Source: Fibrobacterota bacterium (lineage in GTDB: Bacteria > Fibrobacterota > Fibrobacteria > UBA11236). From it: 64,000 nucleotides of DNA. The notes beneath the pieces were generated by a model, which made no database searches, had not been told where the DNA came from, and saw only the letters and a program-made list of their open reading frames with translations. Positions 52,128 to 62,256 of the stretch are shown here, piece by piece (positions within the stretch are counted from its first letter, which is position 1; each line of letters begins with the position of its first letter). The stretch is from the NCBI GenBank assembly GCA_019509785.1, contig JAEKLQ010000031.1, forward strand, positions 1 through 64,000, given 5' to 3'. The position numbers were made by a program, and so were the translations under genes.

Positions 52128-55100
52128 CTAATGGCAAGTCCCCCCGTTGATGTTTATGACATCGGTCGCGCATGAGAAATTCACGCCCGAACCGATGGTC
52201 AAGGATCCGGTCTGGCTGATATTGGCCTGTCGCGGGTAATCGCTATTGCTGAAATTCCCCGAGATGACCGCGCCGCTGGACAAGGTCATGGCCCCGCCGA
52301 TGCTGAGATCGGCGTACGCGCTGGAATTGTTCGTAATTGATCCGCCTACCATCTTGAAGGTACCGGTGAAATCGATCACGCTGGATCCGTACGTCCTGCC
52401 GGTGATCACGAGGTTATTCGCCGTGATGTTGCTTTCGAGCATTTCCATCCCGTAACTCCACGACGTTTCCTTAGAATCCACCGTCACGTTGTTCAGGGTA
52501 AGGTTGATGTTTTCGGATCCAAGAACCTCCATTACCATCCCATCCAAGGTGATATTGAGCGCCGTGGCATCGGACGGGCCGGCGAAGAAATAGTCGGTGA
52601 TACGCGTGCTGATATTATCCCGGTTGGTTTTGTCGAACGGTGTTTTGGTGGCATCGAAACCGCCGTATAGGCTCACGTTGTTATGGATCTGCAAATTGAC
52701 GTTGTAGGAGCCCTTGCCCATCCAGAATTCACTGCCGGCGTAAGCAGCATTCACCGCCGCCGCCGCAAAACCGTCCGAGCTCATGGCGTTTTCCCAATCG
52801 ACCCCGGTGCCGTTCAGGGCGCCGCCGACGGTTACGAAAACCGCCTTAGACCAGCGGTAAACCGTCACGCTCGCCGTGCCCACGTTCCCCGCGGCATCGG
52901 TGGACTTGGCCGAGCAGGTATTGGCCCCGTTCGCGTTGGTCAGATTGCAAGTGGTGTCCTTGGCCGCGCCGTTGTCGACGCTGTAAGAGAAGGGGACGGA
53001 CGCCTTGTTGGTGACGTAATTGTTCCGCAACCCGCTGATGGTTACGGAAGGCGCGGTCTTGTCGACGACGATGGTCTTGGCAGTCGAGGAAGGCGACCAA
53101 TTGCCGGCCTTGTCCTGCTCTTGCACGATCAGGGTATAACTGCCTTGCGTGGTCGTTGAGTATGACAGCGCGGTGGTCGATACCCAGGTGGTGGCGTTGT
53201 CCAAGGAATACCGGAACTGGGCAGGAGTGCGCATCCCGGCCCCACCCGTGTTGTCGCCGCCCGAGGTCCATGACCAGGTCGCGGTGCCATTGGTCGGCGA
53301 AGCCGTCGCCGTCAAGTTCGGGGGATTGGGCTGGGTGGCATCCTTGGTCACTGTTACCGTATCGCTTCCGATATTTCCGGAAGGGTTGTCGCTGGGAAGC
53401 GAAGAGACGATCAGACGGTTCGCCCCTTCGACGAGAGTGAAGGTCTTGGTCTGCGCCGCTCCTCCGGCTACGGTATAGGTTACGGTAAAGGTACCGGCGG
53501 TGGTGATCGTCAGGTTATCGCCGGGATTGGTGATGACCACGCTAGGGGCCGGCACGTTCACGTTCACCGCCACCGAGAGTGTGTGGACATTGCCCACCCG
53601 GTCCGTAGCCGTAATCAGGAGGGGATTCGCTCCGGACTTCAAGGTCAAGGCGGCGGTGGTCCAGGTTCCGGCGGTGATCGTAATCGTCCCGCTCCCGGCC
53701 TGTTGCCCGGAAACCGTCATGGCGGCTACGGCCGTGCCGGTGTCCTTGACCTGGCCGGACAAGGTGATGGTCGTGGACGAGGTGTTGACGGGACTGGTAT
53801 GGCTGGTCAAGGTGATGATCGGCCCGATGGTATCGACACGCACGCTGCGCGTCGCCGAAACAGACCACAGCGAAGCGCGATCTTGCTCCTGCACGGCGAA
53901 GACGTTGGCGCCTTCGATGAGGGGCAGATTGGTCAACAAGGCAGCCGTAGTATCCTTCCAGGCGCCGCCGTTGAGGGAATAGCGGTAGTGGCCGTTCAGA
54001 CCGCTGCCCGCGAGTCCATCCGATCCCGCGGTCCAGGCGAAATCGGCCTTGACGACGTTTATCTCGGTCGGGCCCGTAGTAAGGACAGGGGCCGCGGGAG
54101 GCGTTGCATCCATCAGCACGTTCAATACGGCCTCGCCGGTATTGCCGGCCTGGTCGACGGCGGTTACCGTAACCTGTACGCTACTGCCTTCGGCCAAGGG
54201 AATGGCCGCGGTGGACCAGTTGCCCGCGGTAAAGGTCGCTTTGGCCGCGGTCCCCGTGCCTACCTTGTAGTTGACCTGGGAGATGGCCACGGGACCGGAA
54301 GCGGATCCCGACAAGATGACCGAAGCGGTGCTGGCGTAGTAGATGCCCGACGCTTGCGGGGACGTAATGGTGACGACCGGAGCCGTAACGTCGTAGCGGA
54401 TGGGAAGGCTGTTGGGAACGGACCAGTTCCCGGCCAAGTCGCGTTCTTCCACGTAGAGGGTATAGGTGGTGCCCGATACCGGATCGGTGGCCAGGGTATA
54501 GTTGGAGTCCCGGGTCGTGGCCGCGTCCGCGGGGAAGATGGCGTCCGCGAGGCGGAAGCGGTATTCGCCGGAGCCGCCGCCGCCCCCGCTGGTCCAGCTC
54601 CACTTGGGCTTCACGTTGGTGGGCGAGGTTCCCGATAGCGCCGGCTTTGCCGGAGGGACGGTATCCAAGGTCACGGTAATGGTCGCGGTGAATACTTTAC
54701 CCGCCGAATCGCGGGCGGAGCGGCTGATGACGTTGGGCCCCACGACCAGATCCTGGCTCTTGAGCGAATCCTGGGTGATGCCATTCACGCTCCAAACGAC
54801 CGGGATGTGCTTTTGGTTGCTATAGGAATTGTCCTTGGGGGAGTCGATGGAAACGGTCGAGCCGCCCACCACCCGCACGGAGAAGCTGCCCGTGGTCACG
54901 TTCCCTTCGCTGTCCCGCACGCGGAAGCGCGCGGTCACCGGACCGGACTTATCGTATTTGGCCGTTACCGGAGGCAGATCCACGCTGACGCCCGGCCACG
55001 GGCCCGAAAGCGAATCCTCCCAGACGCTGTTCCCGTCCGCATCCCATTGGAACAGGACGATCTGGCCGAACTCCTGGGCGGCCTTGACATGGAATACCGC

Positions 55101-56585
55101 GTTGGCGCCCGCCGAGACGACGCTATCCCCGGTGATGGTCAAACGGGGAGCGTCGACTTTGACCGAGACGGACACGGTATCGCGTTGCGTGCTGTCCGCC
55201 GCGCTCATCGCCACGATACGTGCGAAGCCCGCCAGCAGAGGCGCGATCGCTCCGGTCTGGACGTCCACCGAAACCACCGTGGGCGAAAGGCTCTTCCAGC
55301 GCACGCCTTGCGGAACGTCCGCCGGCAAAACCTTGGCCGCCAAGGTACGGCCTGGTCCGCCCAGGTAAAGCGTCACGTCCGAATCATCGGCTATCACCTT
55401 TTCCACACGCACGGGTTCTTTCACGGTAACCTTCAGCACAGCCGATTTGGTTACGTCTTCCACGGAGAAGACCGTTACGGTGAGATTGCCGGCGGCCTTG
55501 GGCGAAAGCAACCGGCCCGCGAGGGACGCCTTGGCGGAATCGCTCAGGGTGAATTGGACCTCGGGATTGGCGAGGACGGGCAGCACCTCTACCTGGAGGC
55601 TTTCCGGCGCGCCGCCGAGGAAGAGCGTCAGGGAGTCCCTGAGGAAGCGCACGGAGGTTACGGGCTGCGGTTCGCTGACCACGATCCAGCCGCTATCCAT
55701 GATCTCCGGCTTTGCCTTGGAGGCCACCCACACCTTGGTCGTGCCCCGCGCGGTGCCGACGAACGCGCCGTCCGTCCTCTGGGTCGCGAGGGTCGAGTCG
55801 GCGAGCCGCCAGACGAGGTCCGGATCGGCCTGGAAGGGCTCGATCGCGACCGTGAAGCGTGCCGGGGCCCCATTCACGGCCAAATGCAGGGTGTCCCGAT
55901 CCAAGATCAAACGGGTAGGCGGAACGGATCCCGAGCCCACCCGCACGGTGAAGACGATCTTTTGGGTGCTGTCCTTGTCGAGGCTCACGGTGAGACGGGT
56001 GCTCCCGTCGGAAATCCCGACCAACTGGCTCCCGTCCACCGCCGCGATGGCGGTATTCTCGGAAGCCCAACGTATCCCGGGTTCGGTAAGGGTGGCGGGA
56101 TGCACCTGCACCTGCGGCAGCGGCACCCGCTCGCCTACGCCTACCTGGATATTGAACGCGGCCCCCGTCGAGAGGGTGGGATGGAGGAAGATAAGCACCT
56201 CGGTCGAATCCGTTTTGTTGGTGATTCCGTTGTAGCTTTTCTTTTCCGCGAATACGGGCCCGACCTGGCCATTCATATATCCGCTGATGAAGATATCGAT
56301 GGGCCCGCCGTCCCAGCCCGGCACGATGAGCTTATTGAGATCGCCCGGCGCGGCCGGCTTCCCCTTATAGATCACCCCTAAGGATTTCCCGCTCGCATCC
56401 TTCACTTCGATGACCAAGGAATCGAAGGTGGACAGCGTATCGAAGCGTTTGGAGAAGGACAGGGAATTCTCTTCCGTGGTCTCCTGGCCCAGATGGCAGG
56501 CCAAAACCAGGAATCCCAAGGCGAAGAAGGCCAGGAATAAGCCGCGCGAGGAGGCAAATGCGGATGACATGGTATTTTTCCTCAT
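52128..56585 (-). CDS. large surface lipoprotein: Ig-like repeats plus beta-helix
   Basis: The 1485-aa protein has a lipoprotein signal (FLVLAC near residue 30), then repeated bacterial Ig-like domains of the BIG2 and FN3/PKD kinds over residues of about 100-1250. Examples are VSLDKDSTQKIVFTV, MSAADSTQRDTVSVSV and repeated WSWTSGG...FRYSL units. The C-terminal 200 residues have the small, Asn-rich rungs of a right-handed beta-helix with a GG.Y repeat start. It is likely a cell-surface adhesin or structural protein. ATG 56585 overlaps the TGA of the partner gene (ATGA); the longer frame is a shadow. No enzymatic motif is seen. Confidence 0.83.
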   Translation of the reverse strand: MRKNTMSSAFASSRGLFLAFFALGFLVLACHLGQETTEENSLSFSKRFDTLSTFDSLVIEVKDASGKSLGVIYKGKPAAPGDLNKLIVPGWDGGPIDIFISGYMNGQVGPVFAEKKSYNGITNKTDSTEVLIFLHPTLSTGAAFNIQVGVGERVPLPQVQVHPATLTEPGIRWASENTAIAAVDGSQLVGISDGSTRLTVSLDKDSTQKIVFTVRVGSGSVPPTRLILDRDTLHLAVNGAPARFTVAIEPFQADPDLVWRLADSTLATQRTDGAFVGTARGTTKVWVASKAKPEIMDSGWIVVSEPQPVTSVRFLRDSLTLFLGGAPESLQVEVLPVLANPEVQFTLSDSAKASLAGRLLSPKAAGNLTVTVFSVEDVTKSAVLKVTVKEPVRVEKVIADDSDVTLYLGGPGRTLAAKVLPADVPQGVRWKSLSPTVVSVDVQTGAIAPLLAGFARIVAMSAADSTQRDTVSVSVKVDAPRLTITGDSVVSAGANAVFHVKAAQEFGQIVLFQWDADGNSVWEDSLSGPWPGVSVDLPPVTAKYDKSGPVTARFRVRDSEGNVTTGSFSVRVVGGSTVSIDSPKDNSYSNQKHIPVVWSVNGITQDSLKSQDLVVGPNVISRSARDSAGKVFTATITVTLDTVPPAKPALSGTSPTNVKPKWSWTSGGGGGSGEYRFRLADAIFPADAATTRDSNYTLATDPVSGTTYTLYVEERDLAGNWSVPNSLPIRYDVTAPVVTITSPQASGIYYASTASVILSGSASGPVAISQVNYKVGTGTAAKATFTAGNWSTAAIPLAEGSSVQVTVTAVDQAGNTGEAVLNVLMDATPPAAPVLTTGPTEINVVKADFAWTAGSDGLAGSGLNGHYRYSLNGGAWKDTTAALLTNLPLIEGANVFAVQEQDRASLWSVSATRSVRVDTIGPIITLTSHTSPVNTSSTTITLSGQVKDTGTAVAAMTVSGQQAGSGTITITAGTWTTAALTLKSGANPLLITATDRVGNVHTLSVAVNVNVPAPSVVITNPGDNLTITTAGTFTVTYTVAGGAAQTKTFTLVEGANRLIVSSLPSDNPSGNIGSDTVTVTKDATQPNPPNLTATASPTNGTATWSWTSGGDNTGGAGMRTPAQFRYSLDNATTWVSTTALSYSTTTQGSYTLIVQEQDKAGNWSPSSTAKTIVVDKTAPSVTISGLRNNYVTNKASVPFSYSVDNGAAKDTTCNLTNANGANTCSAKSTDAAGNVGTASVTVYRWSKAVFVTVGGALNGTGVDWENAMSSDGFAAAAVNAAYAGSEFWMGKGSYNVNLQIHNNVSLYGGFDATKTPFDKTNRDNISTRITDYFFAGPSDATALNITLDGMVMEVLGSENINLTLNNVTVDSKETSWSYGMEMLESNITANNLVITGRTYGSSVIDFTGTFKMVGGSITNNSSAYADLSIGGAMTLSSGAVISGNFSNSDYPRQANISQTGSLTIGSGVNFSCATDVININGGTCH

Positions 56586-57340
56586 TGGGGCTGATGATCC
56601 TGGACGACGACCTTGGGCTTTTCCTCGGCGAGGTAATACAAGGTGGCCGCGCTTGCCGCGACCGCGACGGCGGCCGCTCCCAGCCACACGTATCCGGAGC
56701 CGCTTTTCTTCGGCTCTTCCCGGGCGGCAGCCGGCTCGTGGCTTTCGGGTTCGTGCGGCCGTCCGGAAACGCGGAGCATGGCGTCGCCCGAGTCGGGCTG
56801 GGCCGAATGCTCATGCGTTTCCGCGTATTCCTCCTGGATGTTCTTGAAGATCATGTAGATCATGTCGCTCGCGTACATATCCATGATCTTGGCGGTCGGC
56901 TCGACCAAAAGGAGCCGGTGCATATAGTAACGGCCCTTCTCGCGCGTCGCGTCGCTGGCAGCGTACATTACGCCGAGATGCTTGTAGATGAAGACGCTAT
57001 CGTTATGGTTGTATTGCCGCGTATCCCTGAGATTGGCCTCCAGGACGTTGATGGCCTGGTCGAACTCGCCTTCCACGTAGAGCGTATGCACGCGGGCGGA
57101 ATCCAGGCGGGGACCCTTCGATTCGCTCTGGGGCGCGGGCGCCGTGGCGCGGGCGGTTTGCCTGGGCTTGGCCGCATCATGCTTGCTTCCCGATGATCCC
57201 TTCGATGCGGAGGCCTGGGCGCCGGCGGCCGCGATGAGGGCCAGGGAAACCAGAAAACCACCCAGCCTGGGCCGGAATCCCGTTGTAGAAGCGGTTTGCG
57301 CCGGATTTTCCGAACGGCGATGCGATAAGGTGCAGGGCAT
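56582..57340 (-). CDS. exported helical-repeat protein coupled to the surface lipoprotein
   Basis: The 252-aa product has an extended N-terminus with a hydrophobic stretch (GFLVSLALIAAAGAQASA) and a TPR-like helical region (about 80-165, VHTLYVEGEFDQAINVLEAN). A Ser/Pro/Glu-rich linker and a C-terminal membrane segment (YVWLGAAAVAVAASAATLYY) with a short tail follow. It probably spans or attaches to a membrane with its helical domain in the periplasm. The ATGA overlap with the 1485-aa lipoprotein gene implies joint synthesis, perhaps for assembly or export of that protein. I do not recognise a family. Confidence 0.7.
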   Translation of the reverse strand: MPCTLSHRRSENPAQTASTTGFRPRLGGFLVSLALIAAAGAQASASKGSSGSKHDAAKPRQTARATAPAPQSESKGPRLDSARVHTLYVEGEFDQAINVLEANLRDTRQYNHNDSVFIYKHLGVMYAASDATREKGRYYMHRLLLVEPTAKIMDMYASDMIYMIFKNIQEEYAETHEHSAQPDSGDAMLRVSGRPHEPESHEPAAAREEPKKSGSGYVWLGAAAVAVAASAATLYYLAEEKPKVVVQDHQPQ

Positions 57341-57644
57341 ACGTACTTCCTATGTCTCTCTCCGCGGGACGAATGGCCTGGTCATGGGACGCTGCCCCAT
57401 CCGCCAGGACCCTTAGGGCGGGTTTTGCGAACCGAAATAAAAGTAATGCATAAGAAGACAGGCAAGGATGATCGCCATCACACTCTTATGGGCCGGGATA
57501 GAAGCCCGGTGAATAGGGGAATTTGCGTGGAAGCACCACGCGAGATGGTCCTCGGCATAGGGAAGTTTGGGGGCGGAAGCTTTCGGCCCGGTTATCCGGG
57601 CCGAAAAATGATACAAGAAATAAGGCTGGGCAGACGACTTCGGG
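57341..57644. other. 304-nt intergenic region with hairpins
   Basis: No supported gene lies here. A perfect inverted repeat is at 57581-57606, and a smaller GGGATAGAAGCCC hairpin at about 57495-57510. The part next to 57341 should contain the promoter for the helical-repeat protein. The open frames on both strands lack ribosome binding sites. A structured RNA leader cannot be excluded, but I recognise no riboswitch class. Confidence 0.45.
57581..57606. repeat. inverted repeat downstream of gmk
   Basis: TTTCGGCCCGG and its exact complement enclose a 4-nt loop (TTAT). It is 39-64 nt after the gmk stop in the direction of gmk transcription and would form a very stable hairpin. The T-run expected of an intrinsic terminator lies on the upstream side instead, so a terminator role is plausible but imperfect. 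Confidence 0.55.
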
Positions 57645-58250
57645 CTATGCCGATGCCCCCGCGCGGGCGCGCGGCTGCCCCAATTCCTTTTCGAAGATGC
57701 GGGTCAATTCCTCCAGGGCGCGATCGAAGCTGTCGTTGACGATGCGGTATTCGTATTTGCCGTTGCGGGCCGCGAATTCAAGTTCATTGACCGCGTTCTG
57801 CAGGCGTACCCGGATGGTCTCGGGGGAATCGGACTTGCGCGCGACGAGGCGGCGTTCCAGCTCTTCCAGGCTGGGCGGGACGATGAGGATGCCCAAGGCG
57901 TCCGGGAAGGCCTTGTCGAAGTTCACCTTCCCGTATACGTCGAGGTCGAGGATCACGCTGAGGCCCTTTTCCAGGGCCTTCAGGATGGGCGCCCGCGGCG
58001 TGCCGTAATGGTTGCCGTGCACTTCCATATGCTCGACCAGGTCGCCGTAATCGATCATCGCCTGGAACTCTTCCAGGGATTTGAAGAAATAATGCTCGCC
58101 CTCGTGCTCGCCGGGGCGCGGCTTGCGGGTGGTGGCCGAGATCGAGTAGCGCAGGCCCGGGAACCGGGACATCAAGGCGTCCTTCAAGGTACTCTTCCCC
58201 GCCCCCGAAGGCGCCGAGAAAACGATCAGGCGGCCATGCGGGTCAGCCAT
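57645..58250 (-). CDS. gmk: guanylate kinase
   Basis: The 201-aa enzyme has the P-loop SAPSGAGKST (about 12-21), the GMP-binding region YSISATTRKPRPGEHEGEHY and the lid and ARK segments. It phosphorylates GMP to GDP and is essential for guanine nucleotide supply. Its start lies inside the end of a small membrane-protein gene (8-nt overlap). Confidence 0.95.
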   Translation of the reverse strand: MADPHGRLIVFSAPSGAGKSTLKDALMSRFPGLRYSISATTRKPRPGEHEGEHYFFKSLEEFQAMIDYGDLVEHMEVHGNHYGTPRAPILKALEKGLSVILDLDVYGKVNFDKAFPDALGILIVPPSLEELERRLVARKSDSPETIRVRLQNAVNELEFAARNGKYEYRIVNDSFDRALEELTRIFEKELGQPRARAGASA

Positions 58251-58539
58251 TGCCGTCCTTCTTCTTTTCCTTGCTCAAGCGTTCCATGAAGGGGATGTTG
58301 AGCAATAGATCGTTCTTCTTGGCTTTGGCCAAATCGGTTTGCTGCGCCTTCTCGCGCGTGATCTTCTCCTGTTCCTTGGCGCGCATCGCCAATTGCACTT
58401 CGCGATTGATGATGGCCTCGACGCGATTGAAAGCGTATTCCAGGTTGGCCACGGTGCGGATGATGATCATGTACAGGGAGAGGAGTTCCAGGGCCAGGAA
58501 GCATGCGAAAACGATTTGGACTTTCAGCCCTATTTCCAT
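58243..58539 (-). CDS. small membrane protein with coiled coil
   Basis: The 98-aa product has one N-terminal membrane span (VQIVFACFLALELLSLYMII) and then a charged helix likely to form a coiled coil (NREVQLAMRAKEQEKITREK). It ends in a lysine-rich tail. It is conserved in position with gmk through an 8-nt overlap, which supports its reality. ATG 58539 was chosen because the hydrophobic segment starts right after it. Function unknown. Confidence 0.68.
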   Translation of the reverse strand: MEIGLKVQIVFACFLALELLSLYMIIIRTVANLEYAFNRVEAIINREVQLAMRAKEQEKITREKAQQTDLAKAKKNDLLLNIPFMERLSKEKKKDGNG

Positions 58540-58664
58540 CCCCCAAGTATATGAAATCGGCCCGAAGCGGTGCAAATCCCCCTTCGCGTTTTGCGCATAC
58601 GCCCCGGCAAGGCCGTCCGGGGCCGAAGCCTTCCGGGGACGCGGGGGAATTTTACCTTGTGTCC

Positions 58665-59570
58665 ATGAACCTTTTCGCGCCCCTGGCGGAGATCATCGCC
58701 GATCCAGGCCTCTTGGAACGATGCCGGGATCTGGAGACCGGGCTAAGCGCCTTCCCTTCGGCCCTGGTCGCCTTTTCGGGCGGGGCCGACTCGGCATTGC
58801 TCGCGGCCATGGCCCGCCGCGTTCTCGGACGGGACCGGGCCAAGGCTTGCATCGCGGTAGGGCCTTCCCTGCCCGACCGGGAATTGCGCGCCGCCCGGGA
58901 ATTGGCCGAAAGCCTGGATCTGGAATTGGCCGAATTCGCCGCCACCGAGGGGGACAACCCCGCCTACGCCGCCAACGGGCCGGATCGCTGCTACCATTGC
59001 AAGGCCGATCTCTTCTCGCATCTTGTCCGCATCGCCGCCGACGCCGCGTCCGCGGCGGGACCGGCCCCCGCCCTGCTGTACGGGGGTAACTTGGATGATA
59101 CCTACGACTACCGGCCCGGGCGGAAGGCCGCCGCCGAAGCCGGCGCGAGGGCGCCCTTGGCCGAAGCGGGCCTGGCCAAAGCGGATGTAAGGGCCTTGTC
59201 GCGGGCCTTGGGGTTGCCCACGGCCGATAAGCCGGCCCAACCTTGTCTTAGCAGCCGCATCCCTTACGGGCAGGCCGTGACTCCGGAAAAGCTCGCGGCC
59301 GTGGAGGCGGGCGAGGAAATTCTGGCGGGCTTCGGCTTCCGGGAATTCCGCGTGCGCCATTTCGGGACCGCGGCCCGCATCGAGGTGGCCCAAGGGGAAC
59401 GTGAGGGCCTGACCGCGGGTATCCGCGCGGAGTTGGCGAATCGCCTAGGCGCCTTGGGATTCGATCGCGTCGATTTCGATTCGGAAGGATTCCGCTCAGG
59501 CCGTCTCAATGAAGCCTTGGCGCCGGAAGCGCGGGGCCGCGCGGGCGGGACCGTTTCCGACCGGAGTTAA
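58665..59570 (+). CDS. larE: ATP-dependent sacrificial sulfur transferase LarE
   Basis: The protein has the PP-loop FSGGADSALL near residue 38, RCYHCKADLF, and the segment AQPCLSSRIPYG carrying the conserved cysteine that gives up its sulfur in the LarE of lactobacilli. LarE sulfurates the nicotinic-acid-derived pincer cofactor of nickel lactate racemase and relatives. LarB and LarC are not in the window. ATG 58665 is the best start; GTG 58659 is possible. The stop codon lies in the loop of a perfect hairpin. Confidence 0.88.
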   Translation: MNLFAPLAEIIADPGLLERCRDLETGLSAFPSALVAFSGGADSALLAAMARRVLGRDRAKACIAVGPSLPDRELRAARELAESLDLELAEFAATEGDNPAYAANGPDRCYHCKADLFSHLVRIAADAASAAGPAPALLYGGNLDDTYDYRPGRKAAAEAGARAPLAEAGLAKADVRALSRALGLPTADKPAQPCLSSRIPYGQAVTPEKLAAVEAGEEILAGFGFREFRVRHFGTAARIEVAQGEREGLTAGIRAELANRLGALGFDRVDFDSEGFRSGRLNEALAPEARGRAGGTVSDRS

Positions 59571-59580
59571 TCGGAAACGG
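59551..59580. repeat. inverted repeat spanning the larE stop
   Basis: CCGTTTCCGA and TCGGAAACGG are exact complements separated by 10 nt that contain the larE TAA. The position between two convergent genes (larE and the Fe-alcohol dehydrogenase) suggests a bidirectional transcription-end hairpin, although neither side has a T-run. Confidence 0.55.
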
Positions 59581-59602
59581 TAGCGTCCCGGGAAGAGGCC
59601 GT

Positions 59603-60751
59603 TCACCAAGCCGCCCGATAGACAGCCAGCATTTCTTCCCGTTTCACCGGGATGAGGTTCGAGGCATGGCAGGTGTCCTCGATGGCGTCGGCCGACAGGG
59701 GTTCCAGGTCGACCTCGGGCACCTTATGATTCCGTAACCCAAAGGTTACCCCCAGGGAAACGAACAGGGAGCGGGCCGATTCGGACAAGGATTCCTTGGC
59801 GATTCCGGCTTCGCGGAACAGCCCTTGGATGCGTTCCATCTTGGCCCGGGCAGGGGCAGCCAGGGGCCGGGCCTCCAGGAAGGCGAGGGCGTCCGGTAGC
59901 AACAGGGCATTGGCCAAGCCGTGATGGGTATTGTAGCGGGCCGAGAGCGGATGGGCCAGGGAATGGATCATCCCCAGGCCTTTCTGGAAGGCGGTGGCGC
60001 CCATGGCCGCGGCCATCTGCATCGCCCCGCGCGCCTCCAAATCGCGCCCATCGGCGTAGGCGGCCGGCAAGGCCTTGAGTATGAGGCGGATGCCTTCCAA
60101 GGCGATCCCGTCGGCCATGGGATGGAAGGCGTTGACGAAGTAGGCTTCCAGGCAGTGGGTGAAGGCATCGATGCCGGTGGCGGCGGTGATATGCGGCGGC
60201 AGGCCGGCGGTAAGCGACGGTTCGAGCACGGCGATATCGGGCATGAGCCTGGGATGGAAGAAGATGGTTTTCTTGCCGGTCGCCCTCAGGATGATGACCC
60301 CCGAACGCCCCACTTCGCTGCCCGTGCCCGCGGTGGTGGGGATGGCGTACAGCGGAGGCATGGGATTGACGATCAGCTTATCCCCGCCCTTGGCGTCATC
60401 GTATTGGGCCAAGGGGCCCGGATGGACGGCCATGAAGCGGATCACCTTGGCCGTGTCCATGGGGCTTCCGCCCCCCAGCGCGATCAAGGCATCGCATCCG
60501 CCCGCGCGGTAGGCCTCCAGTCCGTTCTCCACGTCCTCTTCGACGGGATTGGGATGGGTCCCGTCGAAAACGGCGGCGGCAACGCCCTCCTTACGTAACG
60601 CCTCGGTTACTGTTGCGGCCAAGCCCGCCTTGGCGAGGGTGGCGTCGGTGACCAGGAGGGCGTTGCGGACCTTGCCCTTGAGCCGCTGCGCGAGTGCCGC
60701 GAGCGAACCCTCGCCGTAAAGGATGGTGGTAGGATAATTGAATTGCTGCAT
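59603..60751 (-). CDS. iron-containing alcohol dehydrogenase
   Basis: The 382-aa group III dehydrogenase has the NAD-binding [11 protein letters not shown], the iron ligands within [10 protein letters not shown] and [19 protein letters not shown], and normal family length. It starts 7 nt after the glutamine-synthetase-like gene, so the two form one operon. By analogy with gamma-glutamylation pathways it could oxidise the alcohol of a gamma-glutamyl amino alcohol to the aldehyde, but many substrates are possible for this family. Confidence 0.9.
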   Translation of the reverse strand: MQQFNYPTTILYGEGSLAALAQRLKGKVRNALLVTDATLAKAGLAATVTEALRKEGVAAAVFDGTHPNPVEEDVENGLEAYRAGGCDALIALGGGSPMDTAKVIRFMAVHPGPLAQYDDAKGGDKLIVNPMPPLYAIPTTAGTGSEVGRSGVIILRATGKKTIFFHPRLMPDIAVLEPSLTAGLPPHITAATGIDAFTHCLEAYFVNAFHPMADGIALEGIRLILKALPAAYADGRDLEARGAMQMAAAMGATAFQKGLGMIHSLAHPLSARYNTHHGLANALLLPDALAFLEARPLAAPARAKMERIQGLFREAGIAKESLSESARSLFVSLGVTFGLRNHKVPEVDLEPLSADAIEDTCHASNLIPVKREEMLAVYRAAW

Positions 60752-60758
60752 AGGCCCC

Positions 60759-62171
60759 TCAGATGATCTCGAAATACCTCGCCAACTGCCAATCCGTGAT
60801 CTGCCGCTCGTATTCCCGGACTTCCCACTCCCGCGAATTCGCGAAATGGTCCACGAAAGCCTCGCCGAAAAGCTCCTTGGCCTCCGCGCTCGCGCGCAGG
60901 TTGCGCAGGGAATCGCGCAGGTTGCTGGGAAGCTTCAATTCCTCCGGAAGGGAATCCTGCACTTCGTAGGCGCTGCCCTTCACGGGGGCGCCCAATTTCA
61001 GCTTGCGTTCGATGCCCAAAAGTCCCGCCCCCAGGCAAGCCGCGGCCACCAGGTAAGGGTTGCCGTCGGCGGCTCCCAAACGGAACTCGGCGCGCTGGGA
61101 TTTCGGGGAACCGGGAATGACGCGCAAGGCGGTGGTGCGGTTCTCCACGCCCCAGGTCGCGCTGGTCGGGGCCCAGGCGCCTTTGACGAGGCGCGAATAG
61201 CTGTTGATGGTAGGCGCGCACAAGCATAGGAACGGCTTGAGGAACTTCTGCATCCCGGCCACGTAGCTCTCCATGAGCGGGCTCATGCCTTCCCGCCCGC
61301 CGGCCTTATGGAAGACCGGGTCCCCCGTTTTGTGGGAATACAGGCTCTGATGCATATGGCCGCTCTGGCCGGGGTAATCCAGGGACCATTTGGCCATGAA
61401 GGTGGCCACCTTCTGGCGTTTCTGGAAAAAGACCTTGGTGAAGGTCTTGAAGATGGCGGCCTTATCGGCGGCGCGCAGGGCTTCGTCCGCGGTGAGCGCG
61501 GCTTCGATGACGCCGGGGCCGGTCTCGCAATGCAATCCTTCGATGGGGCAATCCAGCGCTGCCTGGTAATCCATCAGGCCGGTGAACAAATCCGATTCCA
61601 CCGAACTGCGCAGCACCGAGTAACCGAAATTGCCCGGCGTGTAAGGCTTGAGATCCTTGTAACGTTTCTCCCGGATCGTATGCGGGGTTTCGTCGAAGAC
61701 GAAGAACTCGTACTCGAAACCGATCTTGGCGCCGAAGCCCATGGACTTGGCCCGATCGAGGATCCTTTGCAGCAGGCTGCGCGGGCAAAGCGGATGCCGC
61801 TTCCCGCTTCCGTCCGGATCGGTGAATTCGCCCAGGAAGAAGGGAATGCCGCCTTCGTCGGCCAGGCGGCGTTCGGTCGACAAGTCCAGGCGGAAAGGCG
61901 CGTCGGGAAAGGCGGTATGCCAGCCGGTGTACGAGACGTTGTCGTACAGCTTATCGTCCATGTCCCAGCCCAGCACGCAATCGCAAAAGCTTCCGCCCGA
62001 CTTGGCCACCGAGGCGAACTTGTCCAGGGAGATGTATTTGCCCCGCATGACCCCGTCGATGTCGGTGAGGGCCAGCTTGACGCGGGTGATGCCTTCTCGC
62101 TGCCAGGCCGCGATCCTGTCGTCTACGGCCGGTGCCGAGGTTGCTTTGGCCTTGGCGGGAGTCTTGTTCAT
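60759..62171 (-). CDS. glutamine synthetase-like gamma-glutamyl-amine ligase
   Basis: The 470-aa protein is in the glutamine synthetase superfamily ([44 protein letters not shown]). It resembles the PuuA/GlnA4 side branch, with the C-terminal [20 protein letters not shown] typical of amine ligases, and no adenylylation loop is apparent. It would join glutamate to an amine such as ethanolamine or a polyamine. GAGAGGAG lies before the ATG at 62171. The Fe-dehydrogenase downstream and the aldehyde dehydrogenase upstream fit successive oxidation of the glutamylated alcohol. The amine itself is not identifiable. Confidence 0.87.
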   Translation of the reverse strand: MNKTPAKAKATSAPAVDDRIAAWQREGITRVKLALTDIDGVMRGKYISLDKFASVAKSGGSFCDCVLGWDMDDKLYDNVSYTGWHTAFPDAPFRLDLSTERRLADEGGIPFFLGEFTDPDGSGKRHPLCPRSLLQRILDRAKSMGFGAKIGFEYEFFVFDETPHTIREKRYKDLKPYTPGNFGYSVLRSSVESDLFTGLMDYQAALDCPIEGLHCETGPGVIEAALTADEALRAADKAAIFKTFTKVFFQKRQKVATFMAKWSLDYPGQSGHMHQSLYSHKTGDPVFHKAGGREGMSPLMESYVAGMQKFLKPFLCLCAPTINSYSRLVKGAWAPTSATWGVENRTTALRVIPGSPKSQRAEFRLGAADGNPYLVAAACLGAGLLGIERKLKLGAPVKGSAYEVQDSLPEELKLPSNLRDSLRNLRASAEAKELFGEAFVDHFANSREWEVREYERQITDWQLARYFEII

Positions 62172-62256
62172 GATTCTCCTCTCGACTGGTTATCCGGCCC
62201 CGTGATGAGGCTTGGAGTCTATCCTTAGCCCTGTTCCAATATAAATCCTTCGGATC

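Noticed and set aside
57413-57616. 67-codon minus-strand frame with a hydrophobic end
   Set aside because: It includes the hairpin at 57581-57606, lacks a ribosome binding site and has no family resemblance.
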